64,000 bases of DNA from Persicaria tinctoria (lineage: Eukaryota > Streptophyta > Magnoliopsida > Caryophyllales > Polygonaceae), in assembly GCA_037127255.1 (NCBI GenBank), contig JBANSL010000006.1:81496350-81560349 (forward strand), written 5' to 3'. Below the pieces are notes generated by a model. That model was not told the origin of the DNA, searched no databases, and saw only the letters and a list, made by a program, of their open reading frames with translations. The translations under genes and the position numbers were made by a program. The first letter of the stretch is position 1, and every line of letters begins with the position of its first letter. Shown one piece after another: positions 23,791-35,939 of the stretch.

Positions 23791-23860
23791 AGCCTATGTG
23801 GGAGTCGAACCCACATCTTTGTGCGCAAACACATCGCTCTACCAATTGAGCTAATAGGCT
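23791..23860 (-). pseudogene. tRNA-like sequence, inverted partner
   Basis: The minus strand gives a perfect AGCCTAT/ATAGGCT acceptor stem, D arm GCTCAATTGGTAGAGC and a perfect T arm GTGGG-TTCGACT-CCCAC. The anticodon arm is TGTG-TTTGCG-CACA, with a six-base loop and a 70-nt total, so the anticodon cannot be fixed with confidence. It is better preserved than its partner at 23467 and has an identical acceptor stem. Confidence 0.65.
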
Positions 23861-24813
23861 ATCTGTCAATCTAAACTTAATCACTACTACATAATAAGCT
23901 TATTGCAACATGTGAAAAATATTACATAAACCTCGAAAAATGATACAATAGGTGTAATGTAGCAATTTTGTAAATGCTACTTCCGCTCACGTTGCATTAG
24001 ATCAAATGTAACGGTTATTTCAAACTAATGTAACATCTATGCATGAGAAATATAACCTGTTACATTATACTAAAAAACAGTTACAATAGGTATGTAATGT
24101 AACAGTTTATGGATAACACTTTTTTTAGATAATGCATCACCAATTCACACCTAATGCAACAATTTTAATTCAAGCTATTGCAACAATCTTCTAAATTGTT
24201 GTAGAGCATTGCTCATATAAACTAATTAATATAGAAATTTACAAATCTTTTGAAATTACAATAGCAATAATAAAAATGACTCGAAAGTTAAAAAATGACA
24301 AATACATTAATATTATTATAAATTATGTCATGTATATTGATAGTACATGGATGATCGTCTCTCATCAAGTCTCTAAAATAAATGTAAATATACATAAGAA
24401 AGATCTTGCTATGGTTTATGAGCTCCACCTCCTAGTCTTTGTTTGCTAAAACTCAATCTAGCTCAAAGACTTCCATGCCTTCATGATCCTGCAAATATGT
24501 AACACGCAAACTTTCAACTTACCAACAAATTCAACTTCTAGCAATCAATTTTTTATATAAACTAAAATGTCAACCTTATGTTAGATTATTTATGTAGCAA
24601 TTATTATGTAGATTCAATAGATGATTATTTTTCACATAAAAAAATCATATGTATCCATATAACAATTTAAGCGCCAATACAACATCTAGGTGTCATTGGC
24701 ATAATTGAATAATAAGAAATAAAAGATATATATCTATATATATATATCATTCTTGAAGAAAGAAAAGAATGCAAGATAATTTATCATATCATGAAGAAAA
24801 GATCAACCGTAGC

Positions 24814-25340
24814 CAGTGTTCTAAAAATCGCGCCTAGGCGCCGCCTGGGCGCTAGGCAGGACGGGACCTAGGAATTTTTAAGCCTAGGCGGACCTCTAGG
24901 CGGAAATTCGTCCAGGAACCGCCTAGTCCCGCCTAGGCGCCGCCTAGGCACCGCCTAGGCCAACGATTATTCAATTTGCGCTTCTAAGCATATGATTAGT
25001 TGACTTAGGGTTTTTTTATCCCCCATGTCGGGATGCATTTGCTTTTCAGTCGAACTTATAGTTTTGGATTTTAGGAGGTTTAGAGTTGTTAGTCAGACAT
25101 GTACTTTTGCGTTTATTTACTTTAGTGTTAGTTAACTACTACAAATTTGGATTTATGAGTGATATTATGAATTATTATTACATTATATGAATTATTGACA
25201 AGTGTTATTCGTCAAAATATAAGGAAATAATCAAGTTTGTTCTAAGTCCGCCTAGGCGCCGCCTAGACACCCGCCTAACCGCCTAGGCGCTAGGCGGCCA
25301 CCCACCGCCTAACGGCCGCCTAACGCCTTTTAGAACATTG
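24814..25340. mobile_element. hAT-type miniature element inside CACTA-1 (527 bp)
   Basis: Terminal inverted repeats are CAGTGTTCTAAAA and CAATGTTCTAAAA (right end reversed). A perfect 8-bp target duplication ACCGTAGC flanks it (24806-24813 and 25341-25348). Subterminal zones are packed with GCCTAGGCGCC palindromes. There is no coding capacity. Confidence 0.93.
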
Positions 25341-27040
25341 ACCGTAGCATACAATGAAGAAAAAACATTAACAACGTTTTTCGAGCAGATCCCATTTTAT
25401 CTTAGGCTTCTATATCTCAGCTTTTAAAAAAAAAGCCTAAACCAAAAGGCAATATGAAGTTGGAACACATTAGAAGCAAAAGCTAGCATAAAGAAAGATA
25501 AAGCATATACTAAGTAAAAAAAACAATCAAGGGAGAATGATAGTACTTAACAAAGTAGGAAGAAGGAAGCCTTACATGAAAAAAAGACTTCTTAGCTCAT
25601 CTTCATATATGGTTTTTCGCCAAGTTTAATTATTTATAAACGAAGTATTGCAAGGGGCTTTGTTTTTTTTTTTTTTTGTATTCTGTCACAACCTACAAAA
25701 CAAGAAAGAAATAAAAGCAATTTGAGCAACATAATCTTAATCCAAAAAGAAAGAATAACTTAAAAACATATTATTGAGTAGTTGTGGAGTATCATGCCAT
25801 AAGCCACTTTCAAGTGAAAAAACACAAAAGGTGCAATGTAATTTACAATTAACAATAACATGTCACTTAGAATTGACAGTAATATGTGACATGGAAAAAG
25901 ATAAAAACAGTTAACTTACAATTAACAATGATCTTAATCCTAGTAGTGCTAATTCAGAGTCAGCAGAAATAGGCAACGATAAGACAGAAAAGGGAACAAA
26001 GAAGGTTATTGCATAAAGATGAATACTATGACAATATACAATGAAGTAAACTGAAGCTGCAAGTAGCAAGTACCTACCTAGAATTACTAGATTAACTATC
26101 AGCAAGTGTACTATAACTTAGTGGGCAGAAACAATTGAATGTAACTCATCATCATTGAAAATATCATCACTTTAGCACTTACTTTCCTGATGTCTCTTGC
26201 ATATGTATGCAAGTTTTGATGAACGAGTATATAGATATCTATCACCATTGAAAATATCCAATAAATAAGTAAGGTTAAAAGTATATAAATTACAACTAAA
26301 TCGGTTCATTTCCAATATTTGACCAAATATAATTCATCAAATCCAACTCTAACAAATTTTACAAGCAACTAAGTAAGGTTACAACTTGCAAGCACAGCAA
26401 GTTCCCAAGACAACTCCACTTATAAGTTCATTTTGACCAATATAATTCATCAAGTCCGACTCTAACAAGCTTTACAAACTACCCAATTTAAAAACAAGTT
26501 AGAAAACTTAACCAAGTAACTTATTCAATTCAAGGATCTACAATTGTCAAGAGTCAAGACATACAAAATTCTCAATATAGCTAGTTCACTTAGCCACTCA
26601 TGACAACCAATCTGATAATTAACTGATTACTTTGTTCCTCTACCTAGCTTGCTCAAATCCTTTAAATATCGTTAGTCAAGTCATAACTAATTGGTTTGTT
26701 AGTCTGTTTTCATCTCCTAGATGTCAACTCTAACTACTCAATTTGGTTTATATAATAGTTAGCCAGTGGATTCATTAAGGTCAACCAACATGTGAAGACA
26801 ACAACGATTTCGCTTTATTACCTAATTAACCAATTTGTACATCCAATCCTATCTATGAGTTCACATTTAAGCAACCCAACTCAATCAATGGGGTCAAACC
26901 CAATAATAAGGAATAAATCTCCAATGGAAGCTCATAGCAAGAGTCATGAACGAAATCAATAATCTCAATTAAGAAAACCAGAATGACCACAAATCGTTCA
27001 ACTAAATCGAATGAAATGAACATAGTTTTTATAATTTTTA

Positions 27041-27600
27041 TTAAAGAAGGATCCAAGAATTTATACCCAAGATCCTGACGAAACGAAAGGGTCGAGGCTC
27101 GGAGGGAGCATTTGGGGCTGATAGGGGTCCGGATTTCGCGTCTGAAGCAGTGGAGTTGTTGGATTCAGGCTCGCAGCGTTCAGCATTGGACCAACTCTGC
27201 ATCTCAACCTGGCCTGGATTCGGGCTCGTAGCGTCGGGCAACAATGGTGGAGACGAGGAGCGGCTGGGCTTGGCCTCGATGGTGCCGCTAGTGTCGACAA
27301 GGCCACAAGGCTGCCGCTGTAGTTGGCATCGATCTCGATCTGAGGGCGACGAGACGAGAGGGGAGAGAACCAGAGATGGAGATCGAGGACCCAAACGTGA
27401 GATTGAGCGACAGAGACCGACGAGGGAGAGGTCAAATCTACTCTTCAATGGAGGGAGGGGTTAGAGATCTAGACGAAAGGCAAGATCTGGGAACAAGAGC
27501 GTGAACGAGGAAGGAACAGGGCGAGAGATTGAGGATTTGAGGAGAAGGCAGATTGCAAATAGGGTGAGCGGCGGGCCGACGGCTGGGTTTAACTGGGTTT
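27041..27600 (-). other. GC-rich exon-like island in CACTA-1
   Basis: A sharp GC rise in AT-rich DNA, with overlapping minus-strand frames of 135 and 124 codons. The longer frame is rich in Ser and Pro and reaches a GT-containing donor-like site near 27060 (a stretch reading FRFVRILG, then GTATAA). Such islands near one end of CACTA elements are often the 5' exon of the element's own gene or a captured host leader. The parent is not recognised. Confidence 0.4.
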
Positions 27601-28995
27601 TGATAGACCTAGGGTTTACATGAATTTACATAATTATTTCGTGATTTTATTTTGTAAAAAATTACAAATATATTCATTCAAAATAATTTACAAAATACAA
27701 CTCAGTTATTTTATTTAAATTGAAAATGCCCTAAATGAAAAAAAAAACTCAGTTTGAATACTGTATGAGTTAGTTTTTAGGAAATTAGAAAATTAGTTTG
27801 CTATTTTTTAAATTATAAAATTTCAACCCAATTAAATACGAAATACCACACAATAAACATTATTTACATTTGAAAAATGCTATAGAAACTCTCAAAACTA
27901 TTTTAATATGTTTAAAATATAAATATTTTTAAATCAAACTACCTAAATGATAAAACCAATCAATTTAAATAAATTAAAACTCTTTAAAATAAACTTATAA
28001 ATTTTAATTATATTTAAATTTTGATAAAAATGAATAGATAAACAAATTCTATTGAATATTTTTTATTAAGATGTACTACGTAAAAATTTAGACTATGACG
28101 GTAAAGAGATTTGGAAAAAAAAAATGATAAGTCAGCAGATCGACAAAAACACTTGATAAAAATTAGAAATTTATAACTACTTGATTTATTTTTTTCTTTT
28201 TTATTTAGTTCATTTTAAATGTAGCTTATCGAAAATGTTACCATAGCTTAAAAAAAGTATTGCATTCATATCAACTGTTGCACTAAGTGTTATCTTAGGA
28301 AAAAAATGTTGCAAACATCTATTACAATAGATAAACATGTTGCACACCTATTGTAATAAGTGTTGCCTTAGGGAAAAAATGTTGCAAGCACCTATTACAA
28401 TAGATAAGTATGTTTCACTTGACTATTACATAACATAACTGTTGCATTAAATGTTACAATAGCTAAAATGCTACAATCAAATGTTGCAATAAGTCATTTT
28501 TGTAGTAGTGAATATTACTTACTCACATACAAACTCAATCTAAACTTACCATGAAGAAGAAGAAAATTTCAGGGGAAAAAAAACTGTTTATCTTCACTAA
28601 AAAGGCAATCACATTATCAATACATACTACACGAATTTGATTAACAGTCCAAGTATAAAATTGTAATCAATATGGTAAAAACGAGATTCTATGTCAAAAC
28701 CACAAAAGAACCATGAATAGATATTTGACACAAGTCATCAATCAAAAAAATCTCAGAAGTTCCGTAGCATTTATGTTTCTTACCTTTAAATGAAGAACCC
28801 GCCTGTTTTCTTTCTTTCATGGTAAGAAGGTTTTCGTCATACAAGTAATTTTTCCTTCCTGGATAGATCAAAATAAAAAAGCAATAAGAGGAAAGTATAT
28901 AGCCCACTTTGTTTCCATGGAAAATAAAGAAAAACACTTAATAGCATAGCCAACTTTCGCGAAGAAAGTAATAAAGTTGAGATTTATACCCAACA

Positions 28996-29702
28996 ACCCA
29001 TGCAAACAGTTCTTCGCTCTTTTCTTATTTTAAGGTTTTTGAATCGAAAAAGGCACACAAAAATGAAACATTGTTACATTCTTATAATTCAATCTAAACT
29101 AAGCACTTGCAAATGCATACTATTAGAACAACAACAATTAAACTGTCATAGAAATTTGACAAGCATGTCATTGGTGAATACAGACAATTGTATAACCACT
29201 AACAATGAAAATCCAGGACCGGAAGGAAAAATAAATATCTAGTAAAAGATAAACAAGTCCCTTGGATTTAGAAATTTGGGAGAATACAAAGAACAAGTCC
29301 TCAGCCCAACCTTTGAGTCTTAGGGTTTAGAAATTTCTGTTTTTTGAGTAATTCACACTGCACAATCACAAATTACACACAATCACAAATTAAGTATTTC
29401 ACTACTGCGTATTTCCCATTGCACAATCACAAACTGAGCAATTCACACCCAATTACACATTAAACCCTAATTTTCGGAAAGGGGTTTGAAATCTCAGAGA
29501 CATACCTGGCACCACCAACCGGTGGATTCCGACACCTCCAGAGGAGGCGGTCACATGTGACCGGCCTGTGTTGCCTCTCCCCTTCTTCCTTCCCCTGTCA
29601 GCTTATGAAGCCTCTCCCCTTCTTCCTTCTTCTGTCGGTCTTTGTCGCCTCTATCGCTAATCCCGTTAATTCTTCCTCAGGCTCGATCTTTCTTTTTTCT
29701 TT
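28996..29702 (-). repeat. Right arm of the long inverted repeat
   Basis: The inverted copy of 22399-23082. It differs by small indels, for example a duplicated CCTCTCCCCTTCTTCC block near 29570-29630 and a GGTCACATGTGACC palindrome near 29550. Confidence 0.8.
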
Positions 29703-31029
29703 TTTAATTAAAAATACTCACGGAGGTAAGCTTCTCTGTTAGTATTAACATGGTAAGGGCATGATGCGAAATTACCCTGAAACTCAGGGGTACCAGACCA
29801 AATAGACTAAACTCTTGTATACCTCGCGAAAAACGTTATACCTTAAGTGTACCTGGCGAAATTTCTGTTAATTAAAAATAAAATAATATAAATAACATAT
29901 TTCATAAATTAACAAAAGTAATAGCTCTTTCTTGAACTCGCTAAAAACCTCGGGCTCAATGCATAACTCGGTCAAGTTCTTCCTGCTCCACACCAGTTCT
30001 TTTAAACATCCATCTTGACGTCCAGATTTCGCTATTTTTAAGGCTGAATTTGGAAAAGTCGTAAACACAAAAGTTATAGGTCTTCGAATCCTCTTTCCAA
30101 CAAATATAAGTACACCCCAATCAGATAAATAGAAGCTTCAAATGACTCGTTTTAGTGCAGCGTCACCAGCTTGGAGAGCTCTAATCAATTCTTCTTTCTT
30201 ATTAGCCTCTTGCTCGGTGTTAGGTCATTCCCATATCATCAATTGGCTCCACCAATTCCTGAAAGTATGTGCAAACATATGTAGATTCCGACTCTCTATA
30301 TAATTAACTAAAATACGAAAACTACTCTAATTCATGCACATTATTATATCTAAATATATATAAATGCAATATGTTAACACTACCTAAATGTGTCTTATCA
30401 GTATTCGGGTCGGTCTCATTCAGGTTTCAAGTAGAAGCAGGTCTAAGTTTGTTTCAAACTTTTAATTGTTTGAGTTGAATTTGTTAAATCATGTTCGTTC
30501 GGTACTTTCGGGCAATAAATTTTATTAAATTGAATATGTAATTCATGTTATTTGTGTATTTGAAAAAGTATTTTTAGTATAATTTAATATGATTCAATAA
30601 ATATTCTACTGATTGGGTCATAAGCTCCAAATCCTAAAGTCGTTCTATTCAGCATTAATTTCATTGAAATTTGTCAATGCATTGTTATCAAAATCATACT
30701 TGATTCCCTATCTAAAAGATATTTCACGTTATTTGTGTGATTGTTTTATTGTGTATTTCAAAAAGTAGTTTTTAAAAAAAAACTATACTATGTATATGAT
30801 TCGAGTTATTATATCCTCATTGTACTCATCTTTTATTATTGGGAAATGAGAATTTTGAATTCAAGTCGATCATTCATAATTCATTACATGAGTAAATGAG
30901 TAACTTTGATCAATGAAATTTTTATTTTGTTTAGAAATAACATTAACTATCAGTAACTCGGTAATGGATTAAGTAACTTTATTTTTTTTTGTAGTATAAA
31001 TGTATAATAGATATATATTCAAGGATATT
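29703..31029. other. Intergenic, no gene recognised
   Basis: AT-rich. A segment near 29760-29870 (GCGAAATTACCCTGAAACTC and following) resembles a dispersed plant repeat also hinted at near 58110-58220. A 66-codon minus frame (29868-30068) has no family features. Confidence 0.3.
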
Positions 31030-31260
31030 CAGGTCTGGTTGGGAGTCGAGTTGGGTTGATATTCGGGTCGGGTTGGAAATCGGATCACTTGGGGTTGAGA
31101 AATGTTTGTTTTTATTCGGGTCACTTCGGATTTCGAGTCAACATCAGTCGGGCTCGGTTTCGGGTTTGGGTTATACATAACGCTAAATTTTTTATTTCGA
31201 TCGGGTTTCTGTTTGGGTAAGTCAGTCGGGTTTCTTCGGTCGGGTTAGATCTTGTCAAAT
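31030..31260. repeat. Degenerate CGGGT-rich repeat
   Basis: TCGGGTCGGGTT-type words recur across about 230 bp. This composition is common in subterminal parts of plant DNA elements, but no ends could be paired. Confidence 0.4.
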
Positions 31261-31818
31261 CTCCGGTTCAATCATTTACTCTTAGTGGTTTAATTTATTT
31301 TACTCGTAGCTGTTCAACTATTTATTCCTAGTAGTTTGTGAAGTTAACAAGAAGTGATTCGTGACTTGTATAACACAAGGTTCATAAAGTTAACAAGAAA
31401 TATGTGGTTCATGAATTTAACCAAAAATACGTCGTTCCATTCCCATATATTTTATAAAACAAAAAAAAAATCTCCTAAATCAATTTAGCCTCACCAGCTT
31501 CACTAGATTATGCCCCTTGCTGGAAAATCATAAAAAAAAACCAGATTCAGCTAAAGGATACAATCAGAAAGTGCAAATTGTTTGTCATTGTTCAATAAAA
31601 TCAAACCCAAAAAATCTCACCAGTTTCAATTTTTTGACAATTTCATCGAATTGCCTGTGGTCGAAGGCCCGAGGATTAGCCTTTTCCACTCCAATCCCTA
31701 AAAAATATGAACATAATTCAAACAATTAAAGTACTCTAACAAAAAGCCTAAGCCTTTGCAAAAAAAAACGAAACCTTAGACCATCCACAGCGGTTTTGTG
31801 CAAAATGTACACATTTGC
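31261..31818. other. Intergenic, no gene recognised
   Basis: AT-rich with two GTGGTTCATGAA-like direct repeats near 31360-31440. It ends at a GACCATCCACAGCGG word that resembles the start of PIF/Harbinger-type miniature elements; no partner end was found. Confidence 0.3.
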
Positions 31819-31892
31819 ACATGATGTGTAAAAATCCACATCACTTTTTAGCAATTTGCTCAATTGGTGAAATGTGCATTTTTTACACATCA
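31819..31892. repeat. Imperfect hairpin with 14-bp arms
   Basis: ATGATGTGTAAAAA at the left and TTTTTACACATCAT at the right are perfect inverses. It may be the core of a decayed miniature element. Confidence 0.5.
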
Positions 31893-32334
31893 TTGAAATA
31901 CACTTCATTTAAAACAAAAGGAAAATAAAACCATAAAAAAATAAAACAATGAAATTGTATAGAAGAGGGCCGAGGAGAGGGAGATCTGGTCGGAGTTGGC
32001 AGAGTAGGAGAGGAAGGAGTAGGCATTCTGAGAGTTGGGATTGAACGAGGAAGAAGATATGGATCATGGAAGCCAACCGCATGTGCTTCACGGGACCATA
32101 TGTAAAGGTATTATTTCTTTCGTTTCACGGGACCATATGTAAAATTATTGGACATGGATCTGTCCTATAAAATACCAAAATATGGACAGATCCATAATCG
32201 GTCCGTATATTTTTTATTACAATTTGTAATAATTATAAGATATGTGTCGAGTTATGGGTAAAACGGATCCTGGATTCGTCCGTGTGAGCGTATATAACAC
32301 ATGCGTCGGATGCATATAGCCACCCTGAATAATA
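31893..32334. other. Intergenic, short direct repeat
   Basis: TTCACGGGACCATATGTAAA occurs twice, near 32088 and 32126. Nothing else recognised. Confidence 0.4.
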
Positions 32335-32571
32335 CTCCCTCCGTTCAACAAAACTTATCGTTTACTATTCACGCACGCTTTTTTAGAATGATAAAAACTA
32401 TATAAAATATTCATTTTTTTAAAAAAAAAATTTAACAAGTTTGTACTTATTAATAATAACTACGAAATTGTTAAACAAAATTATTTAAAAAGTCAATATT
32501 TTATATAGTTTTTAGCTACTAAAAAAACGTGCATGAATAGTAAAACGTTAAGTTTTGTTGAACGGATGGAA
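32335..32571. mobile_element. Stowaway-type miniature element (237 bp)
   Basis: The left end CTCCCTCCGTTCAACAAAAC and the reversed right end TTCCATCCGTTCAACAAAAC are inverted repeats. A TA dinucleotide flanks each side (32333-32334 and 32572-32573). CTCCCTCCGT is the hallmark of Stowaway (Tc1/mariner) elements. Confidence 0.93.
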
Positions 32572-32754
32572 TATAAGAGTATTTTCGTAAGATTTTAATG
32601 TCAGCATATGTAAGCGAAAAGAAAAGTTAAAAAAATTTAAAAAGAAAAAAAAGGGCATAAGTGAAAGTGGGCGGGAAAGGAAGGATACAACTTACATTTA
32701 CAAGTAGGGAAAAGGGACGTAACATATGGGAATAAGGAAGAGGAGGAGACAAAG
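32572..32754. other. Short spacer
   Basis: Purine-rich DNA between the Stowaway and hAT elements. No gene. Confidence 0.4.
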
Positions 32755-33458
32755 TAGGGGTGGGCACAAATCCCGCAAATCCCGTCCCGTCCCGCATCCC
32801 GTCCCGATCCCGTTCCGATCCCGGTGGGATTTAGGAAAAAAAAATTTAATCCCGTCCCGATCCCGTCCCGCAAAAATTACGCGGGACGGGACGCGGGACG
32901 AAGAGTTCACATCCCGCAAATCCCGTCCCGTCCCGCATATATATATTTAATTAAAATTAATTAAAATTAATAAAAACATATAAGAATATATTTATATTAT
33001 ACCTTAATATTTATTCAAACCTAAAATTTAAAATAATAGTAAAATATTAAAAATATATAAGAAGTAAAGAATTTTAATACAAAAACACTTTGCATTACTT
33101 ACTATACTACTGAGTAGTGATGCTAACTCACTTACTGTTTTTTTTATAAGACTAACTCTGTTTATTTGGGTTGTGCTGGTGCAAGACTACTGTTTTCTTC
33201 TTCTTCTTTTTTGTAATGAAATTAATTATGCAAGACTACTGTTTTTATATTTGTTATTTTTGGTTTGTGTTTTAATTTTTTTTACGAGGGACAAATCCCG
33301 TCCCGTCCCGATCCCGTCCCGTCCCGTGAGGGATAAGACCCGGCGGGATTTGGAAAAAAAATTATTAATCCCGTCCCGATCCCGTCCCGCAAAAAATACG
33401 CGGGACGGGACGCGGGATTACCCCAATCCCGTCCCGTCCCGTCCCATGCCCACCCCTA
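32755..33458. mobile_element. hAT-type non-autonomous element (704 bp)
   Basis: The termini are TAGGGGTGGGCA and TGCCCACCCCTA, perfect inverses. A perfect 8-bp target duplication AGACAAAG lies at 32747-32754 and 33459-33466. Both subterminal zones hold repeated GGGACGGGAC and CCCGTCCCGA words in both orientations, and each also contains a CGCGGGACGGGACGCGGGA palindrome. The short ORFs over the CCCGTCCC repeats (Arg/Pro-rich) are not genes. Confidence 0.94.
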
Positions 33459-33466
33459 AGACAAAG

Positions 33467-34027
33467 GAAACAGAGAGAATGAGGACACCATAACTATTGT
33501 GTCTAGTGCTCTCCATCACTGAAACTGACACAAGGCAGGCCAATGCCAAAGCTTAGGCCAGCAACTAGCCACTCTTTTTGTACTTCAATTCTACTATGAA
33601 GTACTTGTCATCTATCTCAACTGACACATACGTACTTTAGTTATCCCTCTCTTTCTACTCTTTTTTTTTTATACAAGGCGAAAATTTGACGGTGAATCAT
33701 TCAATTTAGAGCAACCAAGTTCGATCTGACTAAATACAAAAGTGACCGATCGATGTCGTACATGGCTTAGTACAAAGTGATCGAATTGAGATATCGATCA
33801 TCAAATACCTACGAAGACTATATACGAGGGAAATATATGTAGTTCTAGCACACAAGTTTTCATCAGTACAAGTGTAACGAAGGTCGTATATGGCTACGTA
33901 CAAAAGTGATCGCTATATATTGAAGTGAGGACACAAACGATAGAGGTTGTCCTCTGATGATTAGTTATATATCTAGCTTGGTAACGTACTGACAAAAAGT
34001 GGTTAAGGTGTCCAACTTACTAAAGAA
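33467..34027. other. Target DNA left of the Athila-type derivative, no gene recognised
   Basis: Two GTACATGGC/GTATATGGCTACGTACAAAAGTGATCG-like segments near 33760 and 33885 suggest an old local duplication. With the derivative removed, this DNA joins directly to 39235 onward. Confidence 0.35.
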
Positions 34028-34032
34028 CTATG

Positions 34033-35307
34033 TGATAGCCTCCATTCATATAGGTGTTATAGGACGTATTTAGCAAAACATAGGTGTAAAGAATGTCCTT
34101 ATTCATATTAATTTGTGAATTTGATTATTGTTGTTATGGAGGCGGAATCTACACATAGTTGTTATTAATTTAAGGTATGAGAAACTTGGATGGGAGATGA
34201 ATGAAGCAAAGATGATATTACATGATTCAATCCAGGAAGCAAGGAGAATATTGTTGTGAACAGTGAGCCGCGCCCGCGGCCATGTAGTCGCGCCCGCGGC
34301 CATGTAGTCGCGCCCACGGCCAATGCCGAAAGCAAGAGTTGACTGAGCCATTAAGCCGGGCCCGCGGCCTCTATCAGCACTGAATCCCTACTTTGCCGAA
34401 TTACTTATTTTAATTAGGTTATTTTGTAACCCTTTTGGACGTCAATTAAATGGATTTTTAGGAGACTTATTATTGACCGTTTAGCAATTGAAGAAACCCT
34501 ATAGGAGAGCTTTTGTGCTATGGCGAACCAAACTCCTCTTTCGTTTGATTGATTAGTTTGAAGCTTTCGATTTGATATTCCGTGAGATATTATCTACTCT
34601 ATTTACTTTTGAGTAATCTTTATCTTCCATTGTCATTGCTTATGATTGAGTTTGTGTTCTATTGGATTGGCCACCTAATATTACTTGAATTCAATCTATC
34701 GCTAGATCTATAGGGACGCTAGTCCAAGAACTTAGATCGTAGTAGCAACTTGTGATCATCTAGGGCTAGTTGACTTGGTTGATTGCATGAAGATAAAGAT
34801 ACAATTGGTTTATTGCTAGATGCTTTATTTCAATTGTTTCTATTGAATTTCCTTGGTGTGCATTGCAATTGTTGAATTAAATCTGGAAAGTTTCTAGATT
34901 ATTCATCAATAAGGGTGTTTAGAGTCTGGTTGACATATTCACTAATTGGAGGGAAGGAATTGAACGTTATTGTCAAGGTACAATTGATTTTCACAATAGG
35001 TTTCTCAAGAATAATAGGTTTAGGGAATTTCAAAGATCTGAATCCAAATTGAGAGTGGATACTAATTAATTAAGCGTGTTTCTCACATATTGTTATCAAT
35101 CACCGTCATTGCCTCCTTTGCTTACTTGTGTGTTCCTCTGCATACTTCCAAAACTTCTCTTTTCATATCTCATCACTTTAGCATACACATTGAGCATACG
35201 AATTGCACAAGTCTATTTGAGTTCAACCTGTACTTGTCGAGCTATACTAGTCAGGTTAGTTCATAACTATTTGATAGGATTTAACGACTGCGAAAATATC
35301 TCTATCA
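34033..35307 (+). repeat. 5' LTR of the Athila-type derivative
   Basis: 1275 bp. It carries four (A/C/G)CGCCCGCGGCC-type motifs at about 34267-34375. It matches 37979-39229 with scattered substitutions and small indels. Confidence 0.92.
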
Positions 35308-35311
35308 AATT

Positions 35312-35329
35312 TGGCGCCGTTGCCGGGGA
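35312..35329 (+). other. Primer-binding site, Athila type
   Basis: TGGCGCCGTTGCCGGGGA lies four bases after the LTR end. This is the well-known Asp-tRNA-type primer site of Athila/Tat elements. Confidence 0.92.
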
Positions 35330-35412
35330 CTTTTTTGATAATTTGTGTGTTTTATTTGTGTGCTATTTCTTGTGTGGATAATCCATATGATCTACACTCG
35401 TTTTACTGACCA

Positions 35413-35817
35413 ATGTTGAAGGTGAGGTTATTGCAGCTACATGGAGAGAGTTTTCATCAATACTTTACCAGATTGCAGGAGTACATTAACGCTCTTTGTT
35501 CATGGGGTTATCAAGCTAGTACAAGAGAAGTGCTTCTATGCATCTTTGATGGTATGAATACCGAGACAATGAGCCTCGTTGAGCACATAAGTGATGGAGG
35601 TTTATTAGATATGGGACTCTTGGAGATGTGGGATTTTTTCTGCTACATGGACTTTCAATGTGTGCAGAATGAGTCACTTCCCCAAGTATCTCAAATCATT
35701 AAGACTTCTGTTTCACCTACTGAGGTCATTGTGGAGAATCATACTAAAAGATGGAGGAAGACAACATTCCATTTGACGAGATCACCCCTAGCTCGCCCGA
35801 TGATTAACCAAGTTTAG
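35413..35817 (+). pseudogene. Athila-type gag fragment
   Basis: A 134-codon frame contains GESFHQYFTRLQEYINAL, then IFDGMNTETMSLVEHISDGG. This is the pattern of the Athila/Ty3 retrotransposon gag domain: an E-S-(F/L) helix, a short spacer, a G-(M/L) turn, then an acidic or hydrophobic helix and a small-residue turn (DGGLLDM, where intact copies have a Gly-rich turn). In intact elements gag forms the capsid. The upstream gag N-terminus and the zinc knuckle are absent, and the frame ends at a TAG near 35817 followed by non-coding DNA. Some coding sequence seems to run on in another frame to about 35935. Whether the short product is made is unknown. Confidence 0.65.
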
Positions 35818-35939
35818 AGCCAATTGCTGAGGCTCAAGAGGTAATAAAAGTCAACTATTGCGAATGTGAAGGTAGTGGTGATTGTGTCGATCCATGGGAG
35901 CATTACTTCAATGCACAACCAACAGAACTGTGTTGATGG

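Larger units (their letters stand above)
23882..28510. mobile_element. CACTA-1: complete non-autonomous CACTA element (4629 bp)
   Basis: The left end is CACTACTACATAATAAGC. The right end is the complement of CACTACTACAAAAATGAC, with both reading on to CTTATTGCAACAT. A 3-bp target duplication AAT flanks it (23879-23881 and 28511-28513). Subterminal regions (about 23900-24230 and 28240-28500) are rich in TTGCAACAT/ATGTTACAAT-type repeats. No TNPD- or TNPA-like protein is readable. It carries a hAT miniature element (24814-25340) and a GC-rich exon-like island (27041-27600). Confidence 0.92.
22399..29702. mobile_element. Long inverted-repeat element with nested CACTA
   Basis: Arms at 22399-23082 and 28996-29702 are inverted copies with similarity readable along their whole length, including GGATTAGCGATAGAGGCGAC and CCCCTTTCCGAAAA. 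Without the nested CACTA it is about 2.7 kb. Long terminal inverted repeats with little coding content fit a foldback or Mutator-like element, or an inverted duplication. Outer ends fall in AAAGAAAAAAGAAAG and no target duplication of 8-10 bp was found, so the class is open. Confidence 0.6.

Noticed and set aside
25911..26105. ORFs inside CACTA-1 outside the GC island
   Set aside because: Short, AT-rich and without motifs; they cannot be separated from chance.
22399..29702. CRISPR, phage or bacterial operon content anywhere in the window
   Set aside because: No regular spacer arrays or bacterial gene layout; all recognised elements are of plant type.
32637..33493. Arg/Gly- and Pro-rich ORFs across the CCCGTCCC repeats
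   Set aside because: They lie inside the hAT element subterminal repeats and their frames change with repeat register.
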